Below, in pieces: positions 1-10,792 of a stretch of DNA of 64,000 bases. The translations under genes and the position numbers were made by a program. Origin of the DNA: Malaya genurostris (taxonomy: Eukaryota > Arthropoda > Insecta > Diptera > Culicidae); NCBI RefSeq assembly GCF_030247185.1, contig NC_080572.1, positions 91,775,435 through 91,839,434 of the forward strand, given 5' to 3'. The notes beneath the pieces are model-generated. The model had not been told where the DNA came from and ran no database searches. It saw only the letters and a list, made by a program, of their open reading frames with translations. Positions within the stretch are counted from its first letter, which is position 1; each line of letters opens with the position of its first letter.

Positions 1-2596
1 GGTATGCACAAGATAATGCTTCTTGTTTTAGGAACACATGTAGTGGTTTAATGCACAGTAGCGCCTCTAGAGCAGCAGTAGGAGTTGTCGTGAATGCTCC
101 TGTCATCGCCATTAGGACCATCCTTTGGAGATGATTTAGCTTTGACTGAACTGTCGCGACTTCTCCTTTCTGCCACCATACAAGACATCCATATGCTAAA
201 ATTGGTCTAACAATAGTTGTGTAGATCCAATTAATATATCTGGGTTTGAGTCCCCATGATTTTCCAAAAGCTCGTCTACATTGGCCGAAAGCCATGCAAG
301 CTCTTTTAATTCTGAAGTCAATGTGAGCAGACCAATTCAGTTTTGAGTCAAGAATAACCCCGACGTATTTAACTTGTTCGACCACAGTGACCTCTGAACC
401 AAAGAACTGCAACGGACGAGCTCCTGTGATTATCCTACGATGAGTGAAAAGCACCATTGATGTTTTGCCCGGATTTACAGATAATCCAACCTGACAACAC
501 CATTGTTCAACAGATCGCAGGGCTTGCTGCATTAAATCAAAGAGAGTGTTAATGCTTATACCGGTCATCAATATATGATAATCGTCGGCAAAACCATAAG
601 TCGGAAATCCAAGGTTATTAAGTTTCCTTAACAAACCATCAGCGACAAGGTTCCATAAAAGTGGGGATAGTACACCACCTTGAGGACACCCACAGACACT
701 TAGCTTTCTAATCTCTGCTTGCCGAAGCGATGAACAAAGAAGTCGATTGCTAAGCATTGCGTGTATCCAATTTGTGATACTTGAAGGTATGCCATGACCA
801 CGGGCTGCTTCCAGAATTGAATTGAAAGACACGTTATCAAAGGCACCTTCAATATCTAGGAAAACTTCCAAGCAAGATTGCTTTTGTGAGAAAGCTTTTT
901 CAATGTTGTACACAACATCATGTAACAGGGTTGTAGTGGACTTTCCACGCTGGTAAGCATGTTGCATTCCATGTAGCGGATGCAGGCCCAAACTAACATC
1001 TCTGATATAGTGATCGACTATGCGTTCCACTGTTTTAAGAAGAAATGAGCTTAGACTGATAGGCCTGAAACTCTTCGCTTCCTCATAAGTGCCGCGGCCG
1101 CCTTTGGGAATAAATTTGACAATTATTTCCTGCCAGGCTCTTGGAATATATCCTGTCGCAAGACTAAAAGTAAGTATTTTCTTCAAAACATGTTTAAAAT
1201 GTTCATACCCTTTCTGCAGTAACACTGGGAAAACTCCATCCTTTCCAGGAGACTTGTACGGAGCAAAACTCTCAACTGCCCATTTGACCGATTCAATCGT
1301 CACAACGCTTCGAGCAAGGGCCCAAGAATCGTAACTACCTGAAAAAGTCTCGGGAAGAGCTGTCGGTGATGGATCCATACATCCTGGAAAGTGAGTGTTA
1401 AAAAGATAGTGAAGTACATCACCTTCATCAGACAAGTGTTCACCATCTGAAGTTCTTAAGAAACTGACATTAAAGTCCTTAGACTTCGAAAGTAACTTAT
1501 TTAATCTGCTAGCCTCGTTGAGACTAGAGACATTTGTGCAGAGGCTTTTCCAACCACTTCGCTCAGACGATCGAAGAGCATTTTTGTAAGCCCTTCGAGC
1601 CAACACGAATGCCTCCGACCCATTTCTGCGACGGTGGTTCCAAGCTCTTCTGCATAGTTTCCTTAGTCTAGCAAGTTCAGCATTCCACCAAGGAGTTCCT
1701 CTAGTAGCTCGCACAATACGAAGTGGACAAGCCTCTTCATATGCTGCAACTATGAGTGAGTTTGTCTCGTCGACAACATTTTCCAAATCAATTGGGGTTT
1801 CAATTGTTGGTTGGTACCCGTAAAATCTAGTCGCCAAGCCCTCTTCATAGAGGTCCCAGTTTGTAGATTTGGGATTACGATATGTGATAATATCAAATTT
1901 AACGTTTGAATGATCAAAGAATATGTACTTATGATCAGACAACGAAGGTTCGAGCTCATCGGAGACGAGCCAATTCACCAACTCATGCGCAATTCTATCA
2001 GAGCAGAGAGTTACGTCCAAAACCTCCTCTCTGCCAGATCTCGCAAAAGTTGGACGGTTTCCTGCATTGACTATGTGCAGGTTTGTACTGCTCACAAATT
2101 CCATCATATCAGAGCCTCTCGAATTTATATCTGTGCTGCCCCAAATGATATGGTGAGCATTTATGTCACTGCCGATTACAAGCGGTAAATCACTTTTGCA
2201 GCAGTATGATACAACCTTTTTGAAGTCATCGCTTGGCGAAGGTTGGTTATGCGGCAAATATGCCGAACAATAGACATATTTCCTGTCTATGCCATCAGTA
2301 GTCATACCAACTGTGACAGCACAAATATCCCGAGTTGTGAGCTCCGATATGAGAGAGACATCGAGAGCACTATTTGCAAGTATGCATGCTCGAGGCATTT
2401 CACGTGGATTAGTCATTCCGGTCTTGTTAAAGGCAACAAAGACTGGGTTTAACAATTTTCCAACGTAGAAGTTTCCCTTTTGGAAATATGGTTCTTGAAC
2501 CAAAGCTAAAGAAGCTTTACCTTCTTGCAGAAGTCTGGATAGATTCATAGTTGCTGTACGTTTATGCTGGAGATTGATTTGTGCTACTCTAACCAT
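1..2596 (-). CDS. LINE pol polyprotein (endonuclease-RT), partial, open to window edge
   Basis: The reading frame starts at the ATG at 2596 (MVRVAQINLQHKRT) and appears to stay open to position 1. It encodes an APE-type endonuclease first (QEPYF near residue 38, SDHK further on) and then reverse transcriptase with a YGFADD active site. At about 2217-2221 it has five T on the plus strand where copy 2 has four, so this copy keeps the frame that copy 2 has lost. By comparison with copy 2 the full protein would be about 1214 residues, with RNase H and a Cys/His finger beyond the window. That no stop interrupts it is inferred from frame arithmetic and the absence of any long terminated ORF here. 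It may therefore come from a recently or currently active source, if the part outside the window is intact. Confidence 0.8.
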   Translation of the reverse strand, partial: MVRVAQINLQHKRTATMNLSRLLQEGKASLALVQEPYFQKGNFYVGKLLNPVFVAFNKTGMTNPREMPRACILANSALDVSLISELTTRDICAVTVGMTTDGIDRKYVYCSAYLPHNQPSPSDDFKKVVSYCCKSDLPLVIGSDINAHHIIWGSTDINSRGSDMMEFVSSTNLHIVNAGNRPTFARSGREEVLDVTLCSDRIAHELVNWLVSDELEPSLSDHKYIFFDHSNVKFDIITYRNPKSTNWDLYEEGLATRFYGYQPTIETPIDLENVVDETNSLIVAAYEEACPLRIVRATRGTPWWNAELARLRKLCRRAWNHRRRNGSEAFVLARRAYKNALRSSERSGWKSLCTNVSSLNEASRLNKLLSKSKDFNVSFLRTSDGEHLSDEGDVLHYLFNTHFPGCMDPSPTALPETFSGSYDSWALARSVVTIESVKWAVESFAPYKSPGKDGVFPVLLQKGYEHFKHVLKKILTFSLATGYIPRAWQEIIVKFIPKGGRGTYEEAKSFRPISLSSFLLKTVERIVDHYIRDVSLGLHPLHGMQHAYQRGKSTTTLLHDVVYNIEKAFSQKQSCLEVFLDIEGAFDNVSFNSILEAARGHGIPSSITNWIHAMLSNRLLCSSLRQAEIRKLSVCGCPQGGVLSPLLWNLVADGLLRKLNNLGFPTYGFADDYHILMTGISINTLFDLMQQALRSVEQWCCQVGLSVNPGKTSMVLFTHRRIITGARPLQFFGSEVTVVEQVKYVGVILDSKLNWSAHIDFRIKRACMAFGQCRRAFGKSWGLKPRYINWIYTTIVRPILAYGCLVWWQKGEVATVQSKLNHLQRMVLMAMTGAFTTTPTAALEALLCIKPLHVFLKQEALSCAY

Positions 2597-3124
2597 TATC
2601 AATTAAAGTAACAAACACTCCACCTCCAGCACTTACCGTACAACAACTACAAGAAACCAAATATATTGGCTTACAATCGCCTATAGCGAACCATGTAAGG
2701 ATTTTTTTAAATGTTTTAATCATTAAAATCCCACGAGTTGCGAAGAAAGAAGTCGTCCACTGTGCCAGAGCTTCGCTTAACACAGTAAGGGAAAATCCCA
2801 AGATATTCCGTTCACGACTGCATTGTTTAACCTCCTGCAGCCATTCAGCCATCGGCACGGAAATACACCTTGACTTAGGAGTTCCTATTTTTGTGGCCTT
2901 TTACGACATGGAACAGGAAACCAGTGGATCAATTCTTGGTAAAAAATAATTCCGCCGGATGCCACACGGCTTACCTGTTTGGTGGACTTATACCACCGGT
3001 ACAGGTGGACCGTAGCGTTATTCTTAGCCAGTTGGGAAACCGCTACCGACACTACACGGCTATCTAGGCTGCTCAGAGAGGGAAATTGACATTGATGGTC
3101 AACTTCCATGGATGGCCGAGCAGC
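1..3124 (-). mobile_element. Non-LTR retrotransposon (LINE, LOA/Lian-like), copy 1, truncated by window edge
   Basis: The minus strand carries the 5' two thirds of a LINE whose 3' part lies beyond position 1. It aligns base for base with copy 2 at an offset of 4538 (4537 beyond about position 2220), with only about 15 substitutions seen by eye over 3.1 kb, so the pair is very young. The 5' end is set at about 3124 because the two copies stop matching there. It directly abuts the 3' end of copy 2, so the elements are head-to-tail. The approximately 530 bp before the ORF holds no convincing ORF1. Clade placement (LOA, like Aedes Lian) rests on the single ORF with endonuclease, RT and RNase H; the I clade is the main alternative. 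Confidence 0.88.
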
Positions 3125-3139
3125 CATGTCAAATGGGAA

Positions 3140-3489
3140 AAATTGACGACACAAAAACACATAAAAGCAGAAGTAAATTCTGCACCCCTAAGGGATGCCG
3201 AACAATCTGCTGAGGATCACATTTAGTGGAAGCAGAAGTAAATTCTGAACCTCTACGAGGTCCCGAACAGTCCGCTGTTAATAAAACCTCCAACCCCCGA
3301 GAGGATTTGAAGATCTTACAAAAGCGACACCATTCTGCACTCCCGGAAGAATGCAGAACGATTCGCAGTATGTACGAGCAGAAGTAAATTCGGCACCCCC
3401 TAAAAGATGCCAAACAATCTGCTAAACCCTATTTAAGGTAAATACAGAAGGGATTCATTCACTCCAGGAAGAACGATGAACCCTTCTGA
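3140..3489 (-). repeat. LINE 3' UTR with four or five degenerate hairpin modules
   Basis: Modules of about 45 bp recur near 3168-3212, 3230-3275, 3325-3365, 3378-3422 and, weakly, 3440-3486. Most carry a small inverted repeat, for example GCAGAA-GTAAA-TTCTGC at 3170-3186, followed by a second one such as CCTC-TAC-GAGG in the next module. The stems look kept while the loops vary. This is the likely RT recognition region by position, though that role is inferred. Confidence 0.65.
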
Positions 3490-6400
3490 CTATAGCTCCT
3501 TACCACATTGGGTAAGAAACGAGAGAATATCCTTCAATTTTAGCTCCGCATACACAGACTCAACCATGTATGGAGAACCAAAAACCCGGATACGTAGCTG
3601 CGTCAATGCGGGACAGTTACATATCAGATGATATGAAGTACCATAATCGCATTCACACAAATCACACGAATAATACTCAGCACGTTGAATAGTAGCCATG
3701 TGATAATTGAGTTTGCAATGTCCAGTCAGAGCTCTGACCAGAATACTGCAATGATGCTTGGAGAAATGCAGTAGACACTTTGACATTTTCAGATTTAAAT
3801 CTGGTAGAAATGCTTTTGTCTGAGCGCAAGTTTGCAAGCTGCGCCAGTAGCTGGCATGTTTGGATACAGCCCAAGAACGAATCTTGTGCTTTATCCAACT
3901 AGTTGAAAGTGGTAAAGCTGGTTCAGGACCAACGAAATCATTCGTTGCACCAGCTCTAGCCAACTCATCAGCCCATTCATTTCCAGTAATACCAGAATGG
4001 CCGGGTACCCATAAGAAGTAAACAGCATTTGAAATGATGAGGTCTTCAATTTGAGTTCGACATGCGATCACTAGATTCGACCGTGAGTCATTCGAACTGA
4101 GTGCTTTTAAGGCTGCCTGACTGTCGGAACAAAAATAAATTCGCTTACCACAGATCCTCTGCTGAAGTGCCGATTGTACTCCACACAGAATCGCGTAGAT
4201 TTCTGCTTGAAACACAGTACAGTATCTACCAAGTGAATGAAACTGCTCCAGCCTCATTTCACGACAGCAGACACCAGCACCAGCACGACCATTCAACAGA
4301 GAACCGTCCGTATAACAAACTATGTGTTCATCAAGTTGTCGTTCCAGACAACCAGACAACCATTCCTCACGAAGAGGATAGCTCACATTGAATGTTTTGA
4401 AAGGAAAACTGCATGTGAGAGTTAGGTCACTAGGAGCGAGTAAATACTCATCCCACGTAACCATTTGAGACCACAAGCGAGTGTGGCTGGTAGCATAATC
4501 TAATGGGTTACTGTTCCAAAGCCCTGTAACCCTAAGACGGTATGCACAAGATAATGCTTCTTGTTTTAGGAACACATGTAGTGGTTTAATGCACAGTAGC
4601 GCCTCTAGAGCAGCAGTAGGAGTTGTCGTGAATGCTCCTGTCATCGCCATTAGGACCATCCTTTGGAGATGATTTAGCTTTGACTGAACTGTCGCGACTT
4701 CTCCTTTCTGCCACCATACAAGACATCCATATGCTAAAATTGGTCTAACAATAGTTGTGTAGATCCAATGAATATATCTGGGTTTGAGTCCCCATGATTT
4801 TCCAAAAGCTCGTCTACATTGGCCGAAAGCCATGCAAGCTCTTTTAATTCTGAAGTCAATGTGAGCAGACCAATTCAGTTTTGAGTCAAGAATAACCCCG
4901 ACGTATTTAACTTGTTCGACCACAGTGACCTCTGAACCAAAGAACTGCAACGGACGAGCTCCTGTGATTATCCTACGATGAGTGAAAAGCACCATTGATG
5001 TTTTGCCCGGATTTACAGATAATCCAACCTGACAACACCATTGTTCAACAGATCGCAGGGCTTGCTGCATTAAATCAAAGAGAGTGTTAATGCTTATACC
5101 GGTCATCAATATATGATAATCGTCGGCAAAACCATAAGTCGGAAATCCAAGGTTATTAAGTTTCCTTAACAAACCATCAGCGACTAGGTTCCATAAAAGT
5201 GGGGATAGTACACCACCTTGAGGGCACCCACAGACACTTAGCTTTCTAATCTCTGCTTGCCGAAGCGATGAACAAAGAAGTCGATTGCTAAGCATTGCGT
5301 GTATCCAATTTGTGATACTTGAAGGTATGCCATGACCACGGGCTGCTTCCAGAATTGAATTGAAAGACACGTTATCAAAGGCACCTTCAATATCTAGGAA
5401 AACTCCCAAGCAAGATTGCTTTTGTGAGAAAGCTTTTTCAATGTTGTACACAACATCATGTAACAGGGTTGTAGTGGACTTTCCACGCTGGTAAGCATGT
5501 TGCATTCCATGTAGCGGATGCAGGCCCAAACTAACATTTCTGATATAGTGATCGACTATGCGTTCCACTGTTTTAAGAAGAAATGAGCTTAGACTGATAG
5601 GCCTGAAACTCTTCGCTTCCTCATAAGTGTCGCGACCGCCTTTGGGAATAAATTTGACAATTATTTCCTGCCAGGCTCTTGGGATATATCCTGTCGCAAG
5701 ACTAAAAGTAAGTATTTTCTTCAAAACATGTTTGAAATGTTCATACCCTTTCTGCAGTAACACTGGGAAAACTCCATCCTTTCCAGGAGACTTGTACGGA
5801 GCAAAACTCTCAACTGCCCATTTGACCGAATCAATCGTCACAACGCTTCGAGCAAGGGCCCAAGAATCGTAACTACCTGAAAAAGTCTCGGGAAGAGCTG
5901 TCGGTGATGGATCCATACATCCTGGAAAGTGAGTGTTAAAAAGATAGTGAAGTACATCACCTTCATCAGACAAGTGTTCACCATCTGAAGTTCTTAAGAA
6001 ACTGACATTAAAGTCCTTAGACTTCGAAAGTAACTTATTTAATCTGCTAGCCTCGTTGAGACTAGAGACATTTGTGCAGAGGCTTTTCCAACCACTTCGC
6101 TCAGACGATCGAAGAGCATTTTTGTAAGCCCTTCGAGCCAACACGAATGCCTCCGACCCATTTCTGCGACGGTGGTTCCAAGCTCTTCTGCATAGTTTCC
6201 TTAGTCTAGCAAGTTCAGCATTCCACCAAGGAGTTCCTCTAGTAGCTCGCACAATCCGAAGTGGACAAGCCTCTTCATATGCTGCAACTATGAGTGAGTT
6301 TGTCTCGTCGACAACATTTTCCAAATCAATTGGGGTTTCAATTGTTGGTTGGTACCCGTAAAATCTAGTCGCCAAGCCCTCTTCATAGAGGTCCCAGTTT

Positions 6401-7133
6401 GTAGATTTGGGATTACGATATGTGATAATATCAAATTTAACGTTTGAATGATCAAAGAATATGTACTTATGATCAGACAACGAAGGTTCGAGCTCATCGG
6501 AGACGAGCCAATTCACCAACTCATGCGCAATTCTATCAGAGCAGAGAGTTACGTCCAAAACCTCCTCTCTGCCAGATCTCGCAAAAGTTGGACGGTTTCC
6601 TGCATTGACTATGTGCAGGTTTGTACTGCTCACAAATTCCATCATATCAGAGCCTCTCGAATTTATATCTGTGCTGCCCCAAATGATATGGTGAGCATTT
6701 ATGTCACTGCCGATTACAAGCGGTAAATCACTTTTGCAGCAGTATGATACAACCTTTTGAAGTCATCGCTTGGCGAAGGTTGGTTATGCGGCAAATATGC
6801 CGAACAATAGACATATTTCCTGTCTATGCCATCAGTAGTCATACCAACTGTGACAGCACAAATATCCCGAGTTGTGAGCTCCGATATGAGAGAGACATCG
6901 AGAGCACTATTTGCAAGTATGCATGCTCGAGGCATTTCACGTGGATTAGTCATTCCGGTCTTGTTAAAGGCAACAAAGACTGGGTTTAACAATTTTCCAA
7001 CGTAGAAGTTTCCCTTTTGGAAATATGGTTCTTGAACCAAAGCTAAAGAAGCTTTACCTTCTTGCAGAAGTCTGGATAGATTCATAGTTGCTGTACGTTT
7101 ATGCTGGAGATTGATTTGTGCTACTCTAACCAT
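3490..7133 (-). pseudogene. LINE pol polyprotein, broken by a 1-bp frameshift
   Basis: The endonuclease start (from ATG 7133) and the rest of the protein (1051 codons, 6645-3490) are in different frames. A T run near 6755-6758 is one base shorter than in copy 1. In the long part, RT includes a FADD catalytic motif near residue 505. RNase H follows with YTDGS (about 776), AEIYAI (about 812), SDSQAA (about 840) and NEWADELA (about 888), so its acidic residues are all present. A C-terminal Cys/His cluster beginning CDLC lies near residue 998. Apart from the indel I see no internal stop, so the lesion is recent. An RNase H domain is typical of I and LOA-type LINEs and absent from Jockey or CR1, which supports the clade call. 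Confidence 0.88.
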
Positions 7134-7800
7134 TATCAATTAAAGTAACGAACACTCCACCTCCAGCACTTACCGTACAACAACTACAAGAAACCAAATA
7201 TATTGGTTTATAATCGCCTATAGCGAACCATGTAAGGATTTTTTTAAATGTTTTAATCATTTAAATCCCACGAGTTGCGAAGAAAGAAGTCGTCCACTGT
7301 GCCAGAGCTTCGCTTAACACAGTAAGGGAAAATCCCAAGATATTCCGTTCACGACTGCATTGTTTAACCTCCTGCAGCCATTCAGCCATCGGCACGGAAA
7401 TACACCTTGACTTAGGAGTTCCTATTTTTGTGGCCTTTTACGACATGGAACAGGAAACCAGTGGATCAATTCTTGGTAAAAAATAATTCCGCCGGATGCC
7501 ACACGGCTTACCTGTTTGGTGGACTTATACCACCGGTACAGGTGGACCGTAGCGTTATTCTTAGCCAGTTGGGAAACCGCTACCGACACTACACGGCTAT
7601 CTAGGCTGCTCAGAGAGGGAAATTGACATTGATGGTCAACTTCCATGGATGGCTGAGCAGCCGACATGTTAGTTAAGTCCGAACGAGCGGCAGCGAGGTC
7701 GTACAGCAGGTCATTAAAACAATGAGGCGTAGCCGCATTAGACCTTTCAAAATTGCAGTAAATTAGAACAATTTCTATTAAGCAGCATGTTCATCATGTT

Positions 7801-7890
7801 CATGCCAAATGACTGTTATGCCAAAAAACCATTATGCCAAATAACCATTATGCCAAATGTCGTTATGCCAAACGGCTTTATGCCAAACGT
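7801..7890. repeat. Short tandem repeat, atgccaaa motif, about 16-bp period
   Basis: Six copies of ATGCCAAA recur at intervals of 15-16 bp with variable spacers. Such arrays are often internal to mosquito DNA elements. It lies between the LINE 5' end and a foldback element. Confidence 0.75.
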
Positions 7891-7900
7891 GGTAGCCCCA

Positions 7901-8326
7901 TTTGAACTACTAAGCAGACGCAAAGTCCACACTATTTATGTGACCCTTTAAGGATACGACACTAAGGTGCCATATCCTATCTGATGTCTCGGACGAAAAC
8001 GAGTGACGACCGACTACTGGTCGCTGCAGAATTTGAACATTTAGGGGTTTTTGGTTTGCACGTAAAGTACATATTTAGTTTCGATTTCTTCGCGTTTCGC
8101 CTTCGGCTCATCAGTGCTTAAAGCAGTTTAAATTGAACCGCCATCAAGGATCACATAAATAGTGCGGACTTTGCGTCTGCTTAGCGGTTCAAATTGAACT
8201 GTTAGGCGGAGATGGCGGTTCAATTTGAACTGCTTTAAGCACTGATGAGCCGAAGGCGAAACGTGAAGAAATCGAAACTAAATATGCACTTTACGTGCAA
8301 AACAAAAACCCCTGAATGTTCAATTG
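7901..8326. mobile_element. Foldback/MITE-like element with interleaved inverted repeats (A-B-A'-B')
   Basis: Arm A (about 7901-7953) is the reverse complement of A' (about 8144-8197), sharing a core around agcagacgcaaagtcc. Arm B (about 8033-8145) is the reverse complement of B' (about 8211-8324), sharing gccttcggctcatcagtgc. The order is A, B, A', B', so the two palindromes interlock rather than nest. There is no coding capacity, and no clear target duplication was found. Confidence 0.8.
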
Positions 8327-10477
8327 ACCTAACGTTTTAATTAATTTTTGTTTTCTCAATATTCACCCTAATTATTTACAAACTCACCGTAAAACAAACC
8401 TGATTTCTGTTCAGTGCGTATTAACCACCTTGCAAGTACATTTTAAATGTTCAATTATCTTCATCACTGTCACGCACCGGACGTACACCCGTACTGTCGA
8501 TGGGTAGATTGGTTTTTCATTATCGCAAAATTTATACACTGACAGCATACAGCATTGTGCACATCCGTAACACCGGTCGGTTGCGTGCGTGCAGTTTCGA
8601 CCACTGCACGGCGGTAGCCATGCTTCGGTTCCACGCGGTACCACACAGGAAGAAGCCATCGATCGCGCGTCTTTTCCGCTTGTTGACGCCTCTATCATCA
8701 GTGATTGCCTTTTGCCGAGACATTCGCTTCGTTTTTCCTGGCCACTTCCTATTTTCTCCAATGAATATGCAACACCCACGACCTCTTCTGCCGAACGCCA
8801 CAACAAGTCGGCAAATGGCAATAACAAGTTACAACAAATAGGCAGTGTAATTAAATCTTTTAGTTTAGCCTGTTTTCGATTAGTTTTACCTCTACGCTGC
8901 GCATTACATTGTAGCTTTGAATCATCATTATCGAGTGTGTTCGCTTAATGTTCGACCGAGTGTAGAAAAAGTATCTCGGCCGTTTCTCAATCAGCGCCTT
9001 TTCAGGCGATCGTTGCGCAGCGCTGTTTTCAATTTGTGAAGATGCAAGGTGAGGCAGACACCTTGGCGTCTAATGACTAATCTAAGTAACACACTGGCGC
9101 TGTTTTTCCTAGCCAGACTTCATCAGTCAACATTATGGAATACTTTAAATGAGGAAACTACCACCAAGACTGTTTCCAGCTGGGAAACTGCATTGTGTAA
9201 CAGGCAAAAAGCCCTGAATGCCGTCCACGTTGACGGTGCCAGTGAAATATAGGCGTCGCCGTTGGTGATCATGTTATCTTTCACTTTTTCGTGTTCCGCA
9301 ATCAGCTGCGGCCGACTGGTGATTATAGCTAGTGATCACATTACAACCTTCGCAGAAGATGATTTTTCCTATGTAGCTGGCGAGTAGCGGGATCGGTAGG
9401 TGATGGTTTGTTTTATGGGACAACCCTCTTCGGTTCGGTTCAGTAATTTCCTGTCAACTATTTACCAAGTCGTAAACGTCCGACGGTGTCGTTGAATTCA
9501 TAATAATCGGCTTAATAAAACACTTTAATCGAAAGTCTCACTTTTTAATAACGCCATAAAGATTTATCGATAGATGGAAGTGTCAAGCTAAACAATGGTA
9601 CAATTTAAATCCGAATAGTGATATTGATTAACTATATGATGCAACTTCGATTTGGGAACAAATTTAAATGTGCATTTCTCATTTGACATCCAGTAAAGTC
9701 TTAGACGACAAATCGAACCAAGTATGGTTGATTTTTTGTTTATTTCTGTAGCACAAGCATATTTAGGTCAAAACATTCCCTAGGGGTTACTTAGAGCAAT
9801 TTACTAGTAACAAAGCGACTCGTCACGCAGCTAGACGAGTATGAATTCGCAAATAGTAAAAGGTTTAAATTAGTTGCTAGAGGCTAGTAAAAGAAATGTC
9901 CAGATGATTGAATGCTTGCAAATTTTACACCTAATTACCTTAACTATGGTACACGCCACATGCAAGTTCCATTTGAAGTGCTGTTGAAGCTGTTTCATTC
10001 GGTAAATGTTACGGTCGGAGATGCAAACGCCGCTTCAATGCACATAAGACTTTTTCGAATTTAGGAGCTGTAATCTGGAAAATTGAGCAAAAAAGTGCAA
10101 ACACATTGACATTATCCGATTTCAGTCGAAAGGTATATAAAACCAAGGATCTCCAAAAGTCTGATTTTACAGTCATTTTATATACTTATTACGCTACCGT
10201 TCTACGCCATAAATCCTATGGGAATTGCGGTATAGATGGCATAGGCGGTAACAGAGGTGGGTATGGTGGGGATCACTACCCATCCGAAAATTCTAAAGGT
10301 GGGTAATTACCCACCTGAAGTTTCAAGCGGAAAACAATGGTATTATTATTAGTATTATTTATAACAACAAGAATATATTTATTGTAACTCGGAATAATAA
10401 GTAAAATCAAAAGTATAGGATGCTAGGACTTAAGATAGAGAAAAGATATGAAGATATACAACAGTAAGGTGAAACGT
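8327..10477. other. Non-coding stretch, no secure gene
   Basis: Short ORFs overlap in several frames between 8411 and 8948, in locally GC-richer DNA, but none resembles a known protein. A possible short 5' exon ends at 9048, where ATGCAAG is followed by a GTGAGG donor. Its phase (one spare base) does not match the phase-0 acceptor of the first visible nuf exon at 15172. A perfect palindrome GGTGGGTAATTACCCACC occurs near 10289-10307. The rest is AT-rich and unremarkable. Confidence 0.5.
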
Positions 10478-10792
10478 GACAAGGTTCATTTGAGCCAGCA
10501 GAAATAGTTTAGTAACTTAACTTTCATCTTCTCCCAGAGGATGCATCTCATTAATGGAAATCACTCGAGTATCTTGTATGTAAGTACCGAAAAAGGTCTT
10601 TTACCATTAACTTCCCGAATCGGCAAAAGAAATGTTACCAGAAGTTGTCACTTTCTGCTTGCGACATTATTCTCATACACAATAAGTTCTTCAGAGACTC
10701 GAGTGATTTGCATTGAAGAGATGCTTAAGCTTGACTCCTCTGGTAGAAGGTTAATTAACCTTGTTGCTCAAATGAACCTTGTCGGGTTGCGA
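10478..10792. mobile_element. Foldback MITE-like element
   Basis: The outer arms share gacaaggttcatttgag (left near 10478, reverse complement near 10766-10785). The inner arms share aaatcactcgagt (near 10557 and 10692). The arms are roughly 100 bp and imperfect, around a unique centre. No coding capacity and no family name recognised. Confidence 0.65.

Larger units (their letters stand above)
3125..7661 (-). mobile_element. Non-LTR retrotransposon (LINE, LOA/Lian-like), copy 2, apparently full length
   Basis: The complete element is read on the minus strand: 5' region 7661-7134, one long ORF 7133-3490, and 3' UTR 3489-3125. Its 5' limit is where similarity to copy 1 stops. Its 3' limit is the start of copy 1, so no unique DNA separates the two. 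No poly-A or simple-repeat tail is visible at the junction; the sense strand ends in a T-rich stretch followed by TTTGACAT. The 5' region contains the same motif (tttacgacatgg, positions 7436-7447) that occurs in a degenerate scrap at 12609-12720. Confidence 0.88.

Noticed and set aside
2885..3160. LINE ORF1 candidate upstream of pol
   Set aside because: Runs across the junction into copy 2's 3' UTR and has no RNA-binding or zinc-knuckle motif; the equivalent frame in copy 2 is shorter.
8411..8948. Several overlapping ORFs of 89-138 codons on both strands
   Set aside because: No splice logic, no recognisable domain, and competing frames of similar length; local GC content explains their length.
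8950..9048. Possible 5' exon of the nuf gene ending ATGCAAG before GTGAGG
   Set aside because: Leaves one unpaired base while the next known exon starts in phase 0; no intermediate exon was found.
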